From assembly GCA_900549215.1 (NCBI GenBank), contig URNJ01000031.1:1-15064 (forward strand): DNA of 15,064 nt. Reading direction: 5' to 3'. Under the pieces are notes generated by a model. The model saw nothing but the letters and a program-made list of their open reading frames with translations, was not told the DNA's origin and did no database searches. Of the stretch, positions 1-6,527 are shown one piece after another. Every line of letters starts with the position of its first letter. Within the stretch, counting starts at the first letter, position 1. The position numbers were made by a program, and so were the translations under genes. The DNA comes from an uncultured Collinsella sp. GTDB lineage: Bacteria > Actinomycetota > Coriobacteriia > Coriobacteriales > Coriobacteriaceae.

Positions 1-1
1 T

Positions 2-109
2 GCCGCCCAGTGTGGCCAGTATGATATGTTTGAAATCCATGCCGGCCGCAAGCCCGCCGCCCGCCTGCGCGGCGCCACCTCGGGCTGCATGTTTGTGGGA
101 ATTAGCTAA
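2..109 (+). CDS. 3' end of an unidentified protein gene
   Basis: The frame is open from the window edge to a TAA stop at 107-109 and encodes 35 residues ending in RLRGATSGCMFVGIS. Codon use is GC-rich like the neighbouring genes. The next gene starts 15 bases after the stop on the same strand, so the two are probably co-transcribed. I do not recognise the family from this short tail and assign no function. It is taken as real because the frame is open, the codon bias fits, and the downstream gene is spaced like an operon member. Confidence 0.55.
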   Translation, partial: AAQCGQYDMFEIHAGRKPAARLRGATSGCMFVGIS

Positions 110-124
110 CCGAAAGGCTTACAC

Positions 125-784
125 GTGAACGAAGAACCTCAAGTCCTCTACTGCGACGCCTGGCTCATGGCCATCGACAAGCCCGCTGGCATGATCGTCC
201 ACGGTGACGGCACCGGCGAGCGCACACTTACTGACTACGCCAGCGATCTGCTACTGGCGATGGGCGACGGCTTTGCCGCGACTGACATGCAGCCGCTCAA
301 CCGCCTGGACCGCAACACCACCGGCGTGGTGTTGTTCTCGCTCGACAAGCAGACGCAACCCGCTTTTGACCAGATGATCATCGACCACGCATTCGAAAAG
401 CACTACCTGGCGCTCGCCGAGGGCAAAATCGACTGGAACGAAAAGCTCATCGACAAGCCCATCGCCCGCGACCGCCACGATAGCCGCAAGATGCGCGTTG
501 GCGCCAGCGGCAAGCCGTCTCAGACGCGCGTCAAGGTACTCAAGCGTCTTAAGAGCCGCCGTGGCCTGCCCACGCGCTCGTATATTGATGTCGAGCTGCT
601 CACCGGCCGCAAGCATCAGATTCGCGTGCACCTGGCCAGCGAGCGTCATCCCCTGGTTGGCGACGACCTGTACGGAACGCCGCGCCCCTGCGGCCTGATG
701 CTCCACGCCCACAGCGTGTCCTTCACGCATCCCGTAACCGGCGAGCACATCCACATCGAAGCCCCCTGCCCCTGGGAGCCCTAA
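125..784 (+). CDS. RluA-family RNA pseudouridine synthase
   Basis: This 219-residue protein is predicted to convert specific uridines in rRNA or tRNA to pseudouridine in the cytoplasm. The family's catalytic motif is present as NRLDRNTTG (residues 59-67), with the nucleophilic aspartate at Asp62. The second hallmark, TGRKHQIRVHL, lies at 160-170, and GDDLYG at 179-184 is also typical. There is no N-terminal S4 domain, so it is a short RluA/RluE-like form and its target uridine cannot be named. The start is a GTG with AAAGG about seven bases upstream. It follows the upstream partial gene by 15 bases. The family is certain; the specific rlu subtype is not. Confidence 0.9.
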   Translation: MNEEPQVLYCDAWLMAIDKPAGMIVHGDGTGERTLTDYASDLLLAMGDGFAATDMQPLNRLDRNTTGVVLFSLDKQTQPAFDQMIIDHAFEKHYLALAEGKIDWNEKLIDKPIARDRHDSRKMRVGASGKPSQTRVKVLKRLKSRRGLPTRSYIDVELLTGRKHQIRVHLASERHPLVGDDLYGTPRPCGLMLHAHSVSFTHPVTGEHIHIEAPCPWEP

Positions 785-790
785 AACCTG

Positions 791-816
791 CCAAAAAGGG
801 ACAGGCACCTTTGTGG
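791..816 (+). repeat. Short GGGACAGG hairpin repeat after the pseudouridine synthase
   Basis: CCAAAAAGG and CCTTTGTGG are 9-nt arms with one mismatch around the 8-nt loop GACAGGCA. It lies seven bases after the stop of the pseudouridine synthase gene. It may act as a weak terminator, but no T-run follows. The AAAGGGACRG core recurs at 990-1001 and, on the minus strand, at 12785-12795, with related GGGAC sequences at 3246-3252 and near 15043. A dispersed intergenic repeat family is therefore more likely than a dedicated terminator. Confidence 0.5.
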
Positions 817-853
817 TGGCTTTGTCGCAATGGCTCAGCCGCGGTCCCAAAAC

Positions 854-1071
854 GTCTGGATCTGTAACAGTTAGAGCTCATTTTCCGGCCTATCTGTTAC
901 AGATCGAGACATTCGAATCCCCCTTAAGGGAAAATCTCAATCTGTAACAGTAACTCGGCAAAATCAAGCTCAGATGTTACAGATTGAGACAAAGGGACGG
1001 CGCGGTTCGGAAGTATCTCAATCTGTAACACCTGGCCCACTTTTAACGGTCTAGTTGTTACAGACTTAGAC
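854..1071. repeat. Array of six alternating 17-nt repeats with unique 23-24 nt spacers
   Basis: Repeats at 854-870 (+), 894-910 (-), 934-950 (+), 974-990 (-), 1015-1031 (+) and 1055-1071 (-) share the consensus GTCTCAATCTGTAACAG. The core TCTGTAACA is identical in all six. Start-to-start distances are 40, 40, 40, 41 and 40 nt. The five spacers are 23, 23, 23, 24 and 23 nt and unrelated to each other. Because orientation alternates, neighbouring repeats can pair as 15-17 bp stems with spacer-length loops, in either of two mutually exclusive registers. It is not a CRISPR array, whose repeats all point the same way and are longer. No coding sequence overlaps it convincingly. Its function is unknown. 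A mosaic REP-type element, a multi-site protein-binding array or a structured RNA are all possible. Confidence 0.9.
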
Positions 1072-1086
1072 AAACCGGTAGACAAC

Positions 1087-1123
1087 AAAAGCTGCAACGC
1101 CCGTGATGGACGTTGCCGCTTTT
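1087..1123 (-). terminator. Hairpin terminator downstream of the deoR-family gene
   Basis: AAAAGCTGCAACG (1087-1099) and CGTTGCCGCTTTT (1111-1123) form a 13-nt stem with one mismatch around an 11-nt loop. On the minus strand the stem ends in GCTTTTGTTG. It sits 46 bases after the stop of the deoR-family gene and fits the end of the oxidoreductase-repressor operon. The symmetric A and T runs mean it could also stop transcripts arriving from the left on the plus strand. Confidence 0.75.
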
Positions 1124-1169
1124 CTATTGAGAAAACTAAATGGTTTTGGCCTTAGCCCGTCCCCTGCTG

Positions 1170-1916
1170 TTAGACCGTGATGACGTTGTCCATTGCCCGG
1201 TACTTGGCAGGGACATCGCCTGCGGTAATAATCGTTGCGTCACGGAAGTCCGCGAACTTGACGGGCGCCACCATGCCAAATTTACTGGCGTCCGAGATTA
1301 CGAAGCGCTTGGCCGTATGGCGCATCGAGATACGCTTTACTTGTGCCTCCTCGATATCGGGCGTCGTAAAGCCCTGCTCGGCGGCAATGCCGTTAGAACC
1401 CCAAAAGCCGCAGTTAAAGTTGTAGCGGTCTAGGGTTGCCAGAGCATCGGGGCCAACGAGCGCCTCGGTCTCGGGTTTAAGCTCGCCGCCCAGCACCACG
1501 GTGCGCATGCCGCGCACAGCGAGATGCTGAGCATGGAGCACGGAATCAGTCACATAGGTGACCGATTCGAGATGCGGAAGATGCTCGATGAGTCTGAGCG
1601 TTGTCGAACCCGAATCGATGTACACAAAGCTCTCGGGCTCCACGAGCGCCGCGGCGCGGGCGCAGATACGCTCCTTGTCGTCGTTATGGAGATCACTGCG
1701 CTCACTGATCGTTAGGTCGCGCGTCACGTGCGCGCGCTCAAGACTTGTCGCGCCACCGTGCACCTTGGCGATGCGGTGCGCTCGGTCGAGCGTCTGTAGG
1801 TCGCGTCGAATGGTAGAGGCCGTCACGCCCAGGGCATCGGCAAGCTCGGGCACCGTTACCGAGCCAGCCTGCTGCACCATCGACACGATCGTATTGAGCC
1901 TATCTTCCGCAAGCAT
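1170..1916 (-). CDS. DeoR-family transcriptional regulator
   Basis: This 248-residue protein has the family's usual length. An N-terminal winged helix-turn-helix spans about residues 1-57, with the recognition-helix signature STIRRDLQTLD at 34-44. A C-terminal DeoR sensor domain of the ribose-5-phosphate-isomerase-like fold follows, including DSGSTT at 101-106, VLGGEL and WGSNGI. Members usually repress sugar or polyol catabolic genes and bind a phosphorylated sugar. The ATG start lies three bases after the stop of the upstream oxidoreductase. Its Shine-Dalgarno sequence GGAGGAG lies inside the end of that gene, so the two are translationally linked. It probably controls its own operon through the repeated sites at 3061-3181. 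The effector sugar cannot be told from the sequence. Confidence 0.9.
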   Translation of the reverse strand: MLAEDRLNTIVSMVQQAGSVTVPELADALGVTASTIRRDLQTLDRAHRIAKVHGGATSLERAHVTRDLTISERSDLHNDDKERICARAAALVEPESFVYIDSGSTTLRLIEHLPHLESVTYVTDSVLHAQHLAVRGMRTVVLGGELKPETEALVGPDALATLDRYNFNCGFWGSNGIAAEQGFTTPDIEEAQVKRISMRHTAKRFVISDASKFGMVAPVKFADFRDATIITAGDVPAKYRAMDNVITV

Positions 1917-1919
1917 CGC

Positions 1920-2999
1920 TTACTCCTCCTCGGGGTAGACGACTCCCCAATCGGCGCGGAGCTTGGTCATGAGCTCCATCACATCAGAAGCATAATCCAG
2001 AAGCTCACGCTTGGAATCGTCGCCGGCGACGGCCTGCTCGAGGTCAGCCATCTCGTAGCACAGGGCATAAGCCTCGGTGCCCGCGGCGACCTCCTCGCGA
2101 TGACCGTCCGCGGTCCACACGATCGTCGCGTGATCGGCGCGCGGATACTCGTTGACCTCGACATAGCAATTGTCAAAGCTGATAACCGAGCGCTTTGGCT
2201 GCTTGGAGTGGAGCGTAAGGCTCACGACGCCCAGCTGCTGCTCGGCATTGCGGCAGACGATGCCGCCTGCAACGTCCACGCCGGTCTCGCAGGTGTTACC
2301 CAGAGACACGACCTCGACGGGCTGGCTCGCCATAAACAGGCGCATGACGGACAGGGCGTATACGCCAATATCGAGCATGGCACCGCCGGCGAGGTTGCGA
2401 TTGTAGAAACGGTTGGTCAGGTCGCCGTACTCCTTGTAGCTACCAAAGTTGAGCTGAGCGAGGTTCATGCGGCCAAACTCGCCGGCATCCATGCGGCGGC
2501 GCAGCTCTTGATACAAGGGCATGTGGAGCACCGTGGTAGCGTCCATAAGGACCACGTTGTGTTCGGCGGCAATGGCGCGGGCCTCATCGAGCTCGGCGGA
2601 GTTGAGCGTGATGGCCTTCTCGCAGAGAACGTGCTTGCCGGCCGCCAGGGCGGCGCGCAGATAGGTGATATGGGTGTTGTGCGGGGTGGTGATGTAGACG
2701 GCGTCGATGTCAGGATCGGCGTAGAGATCCTCAACCGTGTCATAGACCTTCTCGACGCCGTACTGGTCGGCAAAAGTCTGAGCCTTGGTGAGCGTGCGGT
2801 TGGCAACGCCCGTAAGCTTGCGGCCGGCCAGGGCAAGGGACTGAGCCATCTGGTTGGCAATAACGCCGCAACCGATCACAGCCCAACGGAGCTCGGGAGC
2901 CGTAAAGATGTCGTTAGGGAACGGCTTGTCCTGGACCGAAGCAAATGCTGCTTTGGCGGCTGCCGCGGCGTCGAGTGGAGCCTGCTTGGAATCTGCCAT
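1920..2999 (-). CDS. Gfo/Idh/MocA-family NAD(P)-dependent oxidoreductase
   Basis: This 359-residue cytoplasmic enzyme is predicted to oxidise or reduce a sugar, inositol or related polyol with NAD(P). About 36 residues precede a Rossmann domain whose nucleotide loop is VIGCGVIANQMA (41-52). TPHNTH (105-110) and CEKAITLN (126-133) match the family's substrate-site region. The usual EKP is EKA here, but the catalytic-type lysine is kept. The C-terminal domain carries GGAMLDIGVYAL (205-216). The start is an ATG with AGGAG seven bases upstream. It is the first gene of an operon with the DeoR-type regulator, which points to a sugar-inducible pathway. The substrate is unknown. Most pathway genes such as a kinase or transporter are not adjacent. 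Confidence 0.88.
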   Translation of the reverse strand: MADSKQAPLDAAAAAKAAFASVQDKPFPNDIFTAPELRWAVIGCGVIANQMAQSLALAGRKLTGVANRTLTKAQTFADQYGVEKVYDTVEDLYADPDIDAVYITTPHNTHITYLRAALAAGKHVLCEKAITLNSAELDEARAIAAEHNVVLMDATTVLHMPLYQELRRRMDAGEFGRMNLAQLNFGSYKEYGDLTNRFYNRNLAGGAMLDIGVYALSVMRLFMASQPVEVVSLGNTCETGVDVAGGIVCRNAEQQLGVVSLTLHSKQPKRSVISFDNCYVEVNEYPRADHATIVWTADGHREEVAAGTEAYALCYEMADLEQAVAGDDSKRELLDYASDVMELMTKLRADWGVVYPEEE

Positions 3000-3042
3000 T
3001 ATGTGTCTCCTGTGTCATAGAACGTCTTGCATTTCTGACAGC

Positions 3043-3070
3043 TCTATATTCGCACAAACACGCGCGTCAG
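3043..3070 (-). promoter_or_regulatory. Candidate promoter of the oxidoreductase-deoR operon
   Basis: On the minus strand a -35-like CTGACG (3065-3070) is separated by 16 bases from a -10-like TATAGA (3043-3048), about 45 bases upstream of the start codon. The -35 hexamer lies inside the left arm of the operator-like repeats, so a bound repressor would block it. The assignment rests on hexamer resemblance only. Confidence 0.45.
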
Positions 3071-3181
3071 TGCGCGTTTTTGCGTATCTCACCGCTAAAC
3101 GGTCATTATTGCCCCGTAAACGGCGCATATATACGCATAGGTGCGTAATTAAACGCAATCTAACGCGCATAAACGCGCACA
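3061..3181. promoter_or_regulatory. Two facing arrays of 10-bp-spaced ACGC units, likely DeoR-type operators
   Basis: On the plus strand, units ATACGCATAG, AAACGCAATC, TAACGCGCAT and AAACGCGCAC begin at 3131, 3151, 3161 and 3171, with an inverted unit at 3141. On the minus strand, ATACGCA, AAACGCGCA and TGACGCGCG repeat every 10 bases within 3061-3088. AAACGCGCA occurs exactly at 3071-3079 (-) and 3171-3179 (+). The 10-bp spacing puts every unit on one face of the helix. DeoR-family repressors bind multiple short repeated half-sites, so these are the probable operators of the neighbouring regulator. That link is inferred. Confidence 0.6.
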
Positions 3182-3231
3182 CAAGCAATTTATACAGCAC
3201 GACCCGCTCATTTATGCTTACCCAGTTAGGG

Positions 3232-3260
3232 TACTCATTTAAGCCTGTCCCCAATGAGTA
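3232..3260. repeat. 8-bp inverted repeat containing a GGGACAGG motif
   Basis: TACTCATT (3232-3239) and AATGAGTA (3253-3260) are perfect 8-nt arms around a 13-nt loop containing CCTGTCCCC. On the minus strand the loop reads GGGGACAGG, a core like that of the repeats at 791-816 and 12785-12795. It lies just beyond the ribosomal operon terminator and fills the gap between that and the oxidoreductase promoter region. Confidence 0.5.
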
Positions 3261-3270
3261 GGGATAGAAA

Positions 3271-3304
3271 AAAGGCCCGGGTGCCGTGGGGCATCCGGGC
3301 CTTT
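3271..3304 (-). terminator. Strong intrinsic terminator of the ribosomal protein operon
   Basis: Arms of 15 nt, AAAGGCCCGGGTGCC (3271-3285) and GGCATCCGGGCCTTT (3290-3304), pair with one imperfect position around the loop GTGG. On the minus strand the stem runs into six T residues (3268-3273 on the plus strand are all A). It lies 27 bases after the rplX stop and should end the ribosomal transcript there. Confidence 0.92.
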
Positions 3305-3330
3305 GCTAGCAACTTGATGTTGCGGGCAGC

Positions 3331-3636
3331 TTAGAACTTGTGGCCGCACTTCTTGCAGACGCGCAGCTTGTTCTTGCCGTCCTTCTCGTGACCGACGCGG
3401 GTAACCTTACCGCACTCGGGGCAGACGAGATTGACGTTGGAGGCGTCGATGGGAGCCTCCTGCGAAACGATGCCGCCCTGCTGGTTGGCAGCGTTGGGCT
3501 TGACGGCCTTCTTGACGACCGAAACGCCCTCGACAACGACCTTGTTCTCGGCGGGGAGAGCACGCAGGATAACGCCCTGCTTGCCGCGATCCTTACCAGA
3601 GAGAACCTGGACCTTATCGCCCTTCTTGATATACAT
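3331..3636 (-). CDS. rplX: 50S ribosomal protein L24 (uL24)
   Basis: This 101-residue large-subunit assembly protein binds 23S rRNA early in 50S formation. It begins MYIKKGDKVQVLSGKDRGKQ, the KOW motif typical of bacterial L24. The C-terminal part has CPECGK and CKKCGHKF, two CxxC pairs forming a probable zinc-ribbon-like tail, as seen in many actinobacterial and Firmicutes homologues. It follows rplN by 13 bases, with AGGGGAG as ribosome binding site. It is the last gene before a strong terminator. In most bacteria rplE follows directly, so the cluster is interrupted here. Confidence 0.96.
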   Translation of the reverse strand: MYIKKGDKVQVLSGKDRGKQGVILRALPAENKVVVEGVSVVKKAVKPNAANQQGGIVSQEAPIDASNVNLVCPECGKVTRVGHEKDGKNKLRVCKKCGHKF

Positions 3637-3649
3637 ATATCTCCCCTAA

Positions 3650-4018
3650 CTACAGGGTCTCGGGAGCGAGCGAGACGATCTTCATGTACTTCTTGTCACG
3701 AAGCTCGCGAGCGACAGGCCCGAAGATACGGGTGCCGACGGGCGAACCATCGTTGTTGATGACAACGCAGGCGTTCTCATCAAAGCGAATGTAGGAGCCA
3801 TCCTTGCGGCGGATCTCCTTAACGGTGCGAACGACGACGCAACGGACAACGTCCTTCTTCTTGACGTTGGCGCCAGGGGTAGCCTCCTGGACAGCACCGA
3901 TGAACACATCGCCGATGCCTGCATAACGACGCTTGGAACCGCCAAGCACCTTGATGCAGCGAATCTTGCGAGCGCCGGAGTTGTCGGCGACGTTCAGCAT
4001 GGTTTGCATCTGAATCAT
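3650..4018 (-). CDS. rplN: 50S ribosomal protein L14 (uL14)
   Basis: This 122-residue protein of the 50S subunit interface forms intersubunit bridges and helps bind silencing factor RsfS. The start MIQMQTMLNVADNSGARKI and the C-terminal GTRIFGPVARELRDKKYMKI are highly conserved uL14 features, and the length matches the family. The ribosome binding site is GGAGGA about nine bases before the ATG. A 118-base gap separates it from rpsQ, much longer than the other junctions in this operon except that before rplB. Local control before this gene is therefore possible. Confidence 0.97.
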   Translation of the reverse strand: MIQMQTMLNVADNSGARKIRCIKVLGGSKRRYAGIGDVFIGAVQEATPGANVKKKDVVRCVVVRTVKEIRRKDGSYIRFDENACVVINNDGSPVGTRIFGPVARELRDKKYMKIVSLAPETL

Positions 4019-4136
4019 GGTAGATGTTCCTCCGAACTAAGAACCGAAGAGAGGTGCGCAGCCTTTATACGGCCCGTGGTATGCAAGCCAGGCATACGCA
4101 CATCTTCGGAAACGTACAAGTCGTAAGAGCGACTGC
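4019..4136 (-). promoter_or_regulatory. Long rpsQ-rplN intergenic leader with a palindrome
   Basis: This 118-base gap inside the operon contains a perfect 6-nt inverted repeat, GTATGC (4079-4084) and GCATAC (4092-4097), with a 7-nt centre. Downstream, CCTC at about 4050-4053 could pair with GAGG of the rplN ribosome binding site on the transcript. A TATAAA lies just downstream of the palindrome on the minus strand, but no good -35 is found. It may be an internal regulatory leader. The evidence is spacing and short complementarity only. Confidence 0.35.
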
Positions 4137-4397
4137 TTATTTAGCGCGCTCGACGACCTCGATGAGGCGCCAACGCTTCATCTTGGACATAGGACGGGTC
4201 TCCATAACGCGGACGGTATCGCCCACGCCAGCCGTGCACTCCTCGTCGTGAGCGTGCAGCTTCTTGGAGCTGGTCATCATCTTGCCGTACTTGGGGTGAC
4301 GCTTGCGCTCGGTGATGGTGACAACAATGGTCTTGGCACCGGAGACGGAGGTAACGACACCCGTACGGACCTTACGCGAGTTACGCGAATCAGTCAT
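4137..4397 (-). CDS. rpsQ: 30S ribosomal protein S17 (uS17)
   Basis: This 86-residue protein binds 16S rRNA early in 30S assembly. The OB-fold core is recognisable from RKVRTGVVTSVSGAKTIVV near the N-terminus and KRHPKYGKMM in the middle, followed by DTVRVMETRPMSKMKRWRL. Its length is normal. It follows rpmC by 16 bases, with a GGAGAG ribosome binding site, in the standard S10 operon order. Confidence 0.97.
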   Translation of the reverse strand: MTDSRNSRKVRTGVVTSVSGAKTIVVTITERKRHPKYGKMMTSSKKLHAHDEECTAGVGDTVRVMETRPMSKMKRWRLIEVVERAK

Positions 4398-4413
4398 GTT
4401 CTCTCCTTAGGTC

Positions 4414-4629
4414 CTACTCGGCGACAGCGGACTTCTCCGCTGCGATCTCGCGGGCGCGCTGCTCCGTGAGGACGCGAGCGATGTCCTTCTTCACGGTGTT
4501 GACGCGAGCGGTGTTGTCCAGCTGGCTGGTGGCCATCTGGAAACGAAGGTTAAAGAGCTCGGCGCGCATTTCCTTCAGCTTCTCAACGAGCTGAGCGTCC
4601 GAGAGCTCACGAATCTCTGCGGGCTTCAT
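4414..4629 (-). CDS. rpmC: 50S ribosomal protein L29 (uL29)
   Basis: This 71-residue, two-helix protein lies near the peptide exit tunnel and contacts SRP and trigger factor. The conserved ELSDAQLVEKLKEMRAELFN and the following LRFQMATSQLDN identify it. A short acidic and alanine-rich tail (AAEKSAVAE) extends the family core slightly. Its ATG overlaps the rplP stop by one base (TAATG), with GGAGGAG just upstream, so translation of the two is probably coupled. Confidence 0.96.
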   Translation of the reverse strand: MKPAEIRELSDAQLVEKLKEMRAELFNLRFQMATSQLDNTARVNTVKKDIARVLTEQRAREIAAEKSAVAE

Positions 4630-5132
4630 TAGTTCTCCTCCTTGGCGGCGGCGGCGTCCTCAGCAGCCCACTTGGCCTCGAGAGCGGCCTCCTCAGCCAT
4701 CTCCTTCTCGATGCGCTGCTCAGCGTTCTTAGCAGCAACAATCTTGGTCTTGATGGGGAGCTTGTGCTGCGCAAGACGCAGAGCCTCGCGAGCGACCTCC
4801 TCGGGAACACCCTTGACCTCGAACATGATGCGGCCGGGCTTGACGACGGCCACCCACTCCTCGGGGTTACCCTTACCAGAACCCATGCGAGTCTCAGCAG
4901 GCTTCTTAGTGATGGGCTTATCGGGGAAGATCGTGATGTAGACACGACCGCCACGCTTCATGTAGCGGGTCATTGCAATACGAGCGGCCTCGATCTGACG
5001 GTTGGTGATCCAATGGGCCTCGAGAGCCTGGATACCAAACTCGCCGAAATGCAGCTCGGTATTACCCTTGGCCTGGCCCTTCATGGAGCCACGCTGCACC
5101 TTGCGGTGAAGAATACGCTTAGGGGCAAGCAC
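4629..5132 (-). CDS. rplP: 50S ribosomal protein L16 (uL16) with C-terminal extension
   Basis: This protein sits near the A-site tRNA and the peptidyl transferase centre. The start MLAPKRILHRKVQRGSMKG, the central HFGEFGIQALE and PAETRMGSGKGNPE, and PGRIMFEVKGVPEEVARE are diagnostic. At 167 residues it is about 30 longer than the usual 136-140. The extra tail (about 137-167) is rich in Ala and Glu and probably helical. Translation starts at a GTG that overlaps the rpsC stop by one base (TAGTG), so it is likely coupled to rpsC. Confidence 0.96.
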   Translation of the reverse strand: MLAPKRILHRKVQRGSMKGQAKGNTELHFGEFGIQALEAHWITNRQIEAARIAMTRYMKRGGRVYITIFPDKPITKKPAETRMGSGKGNPEEWVAVVKPGRIMFEVKGVPEEVAREALRLAQHKLPIKTKIVAAKNAEQRIEKEMAEEAALEAKWAAEDAAAAKEEN

Positions 5133-5842
5133 TACTGACCCCTCCTCTCGGAGTTACGACGACGAGGACGGGAAGAGCCCTCGAGTGCAGGGTTGGGAAC
5201 AGGCTGGCCCGGGAGCTTCTCGCCCAGGTAGATCCAGACCTTCACGCCGCAAGCGCCCATGGTGGTGCTGGCGACAGCCGTGCCGTAGTCGATCTTGGCA
5301 CGGAGGGTGTGCAGAGGCACGCGACCCTCGCGGTACCACTCACGACGGCCCATCTCGGCACCGCCGAGACGACCGGAGCACTGGATACGGATGCCCTTAG
5401 CGCCGGCCTTGCGGGCAGACTGGACAGCCTTGCGCATAGCGCGACGGAAGGCAACGCGGCCCTCGAGCTGCTCGGCGATAGACTGAGCAACGAGGTTGGC
5501 GTCGAGCTCGGGGCGCTTGATCTCGACAACGTCGACGGAGAGCTGGCCCTTGGAGACGCCAGCGACCTTCTCGAGCTCGGTGCGGAGGGTATCGATCTCG
5601 GCACCCTTCTTACCGATGACAACGCCGGGGCGAGCGGTGAGGATGATGACCTTCACCTTGTCGCCAGCGCGCTCGATCTCGACACGGGAGACAGCTGCGC
5701 GGGAAAGACGCTTCTCGAGGTACTTGCGGATCTCGAGATCGTTACCGAGGGTCTTAGCGTAATCCTTCTCTGCGAACCAGCGGGAGCGCCAGTTCTCGGT
5801 GATGCCAAGACGGAAGCCGGTGGGGTAGACTTTCTGACCCAT
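5132..5842 (-). CDS. rpsC: 30S ribosomal protein S3 (uS3)
   Basis: This 236-residue protein lines the mRNA entry channel of the 30S subunit. It starts MGQKVYPTGFRLGITENW, has the type II KH motif VVIGKKGAEID at 74-84, and the conserved C-terminal domain with GRLGGAEMGRREWYREGR and KVWIYLGE. A basic tail (PRRRNSERRGQ) ends it, as in other actinobacteria. It lies six bases after rplV. The AAGGAGG ribosome binding site overlaps the end of rplV. Confidence 0.97.
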   Translation of the reverse strand: MGQKVYPTGFRLGITENWRSRWFAEKDYAKTLGNDLEIRKYLEKRLSRAAVSRVEIERAGDKVKVIILTARPGVVIGKKGAEIDTLRTELEKVAGVSKGQLSVDVVEIKRPELDANLVAQSIAEQLEGRVAFRRAMRKAVQSARKAGAKGIRIQCSGRLGGAEMGRREWYREGRVPLHTLRAKIDYGTAVASTTMGACGVKVWIYLGEKLPGQPVPNPALEGSSRPRRRNSERRGQ

Positions 5843-5848
5843 ACAGCT

Positions 5849-6220
5849 TTACGCCTCCTTTCGAGGAGCAACGACGACGGTGATGTGGGAAGTACGCTTC
5901 AGAATGCGAGAAGCGGAACCCTTGGCGCGGGGACGGATGCGCTTAAGCGTCGGACCCTCGTCAACATAGGCAGCGGCGACAACCAGGTTGTCGGCACGCA
6001 GACCGTTGTTGTTCTCGGCGTTCGCAACGGCGGAACGGAGAACCTTCTCGACATCCACGGCGACGGCGCGGTCGCAGAAGTGGAGGATGTCGAAGGCCTG
6101 AGCGACAGGCTTGCGGCGGATCAGATCGACCACCAGGCGGGCCTTGCTGGGGGAAACACGCACGTACTTAGCGACGGCGCGAACCTCGGTGGCCTCAGTT
6201 TCAATAGACTTAGTTGCCAT
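5849..6220 (-). CDS. rplV: 50S ribosomal protein L22 (uL22)
   Basis: This 123-residue protein's beta-hairpin lines the narrow part of the nascent peptide tunnel. VRVSPSKARLVVDLIRRKPV near residue 20 and the C-terminal hairpin sequence KRIRPRAKGSASRILKRTSHI are diagnostic. The N-terminus has about 12 residues before the conserved core, within the family's range. It follows rpsS by 14 bases with a GGGGG ribosome binding site. Confidence 0.97.
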   Translation of the reverse strand: MATKSIETEATEVRAVAKYVRVSPSKARLVVDLIRRKPVAQAFDILHFCDRAVAVDVEKVLRSAVANAENNNGLRADNLVVAAAYVDEGPTLKRIRPRAKGSASRILKRTSHITVVVAPRKEA

Positions 6221-6234
6221 TTACGGTTAACCCC

Positions 6235-6495
6235 CTATTTGGCCTTGTGGCCACGGAACGTACGAGTCGGCGCGAACTCGCCGAGCTTGTGACCAACCAT
6301 GGACTCGGTAACATACACGGGCACATGCTTGCGGCCGTCGTGGACGGCGATGGTGTGACCAACCATCTCGGGGAAGATGGTGGACGCGCGGGACCAGGTC
6401 TTCACGACGTCCTTCTTGCCAGCCTCGTTCATCGCGGTGATACGCGAGAGAAGGCGAGTCTCCACGAACGGGCCCTTTTTGAGACTTCTGCTCAT
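6235..6495 (-). CDS. rpsS: 30S ribosomal protein S19 (uS19)
   Basis: This 86-residue protein of the 30S head interacts with S13 and contacts the 50S subunit. MSRSLKKGPFVE at the start and the run TIFPEMVGHTIAVHDGRKH followed by GHKLGEFAPTRTFRGH are diagnostic, and the length is normal. The AGGAG ribosome binding site is about ten bases before the ATG. It lies 32 bases after rplB, in standard order. Confidence 0.97.
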   Translation of the reverse strand: MSRSLKKGPFVETRLLSRITAMNEAGKKDVVKTWSRASTIFPEMVGHTIAVHDGRKHVPVYVTESMVGHKLGEFAPTRTFRGHKAK

Positions 6496-6527
6496 AAGTG
6501 CTTTCTCCTAAAACTCGGTATCCGAAA

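Noticed and set aside
854..1071. CRISPR array
   Set aside because: Repeats alternate in orientation and are only 17 nt; CRISPR repeats point one way and are usually 23 nt or longer. No cas genes are in the window.
4060..4100. Third copy of the 26-nt rplB/rplC leader motif before rplN
   Set aside because: Only scattered TATAC and CCCG matches; no alignment near the 23 of 26 seen for the other two.
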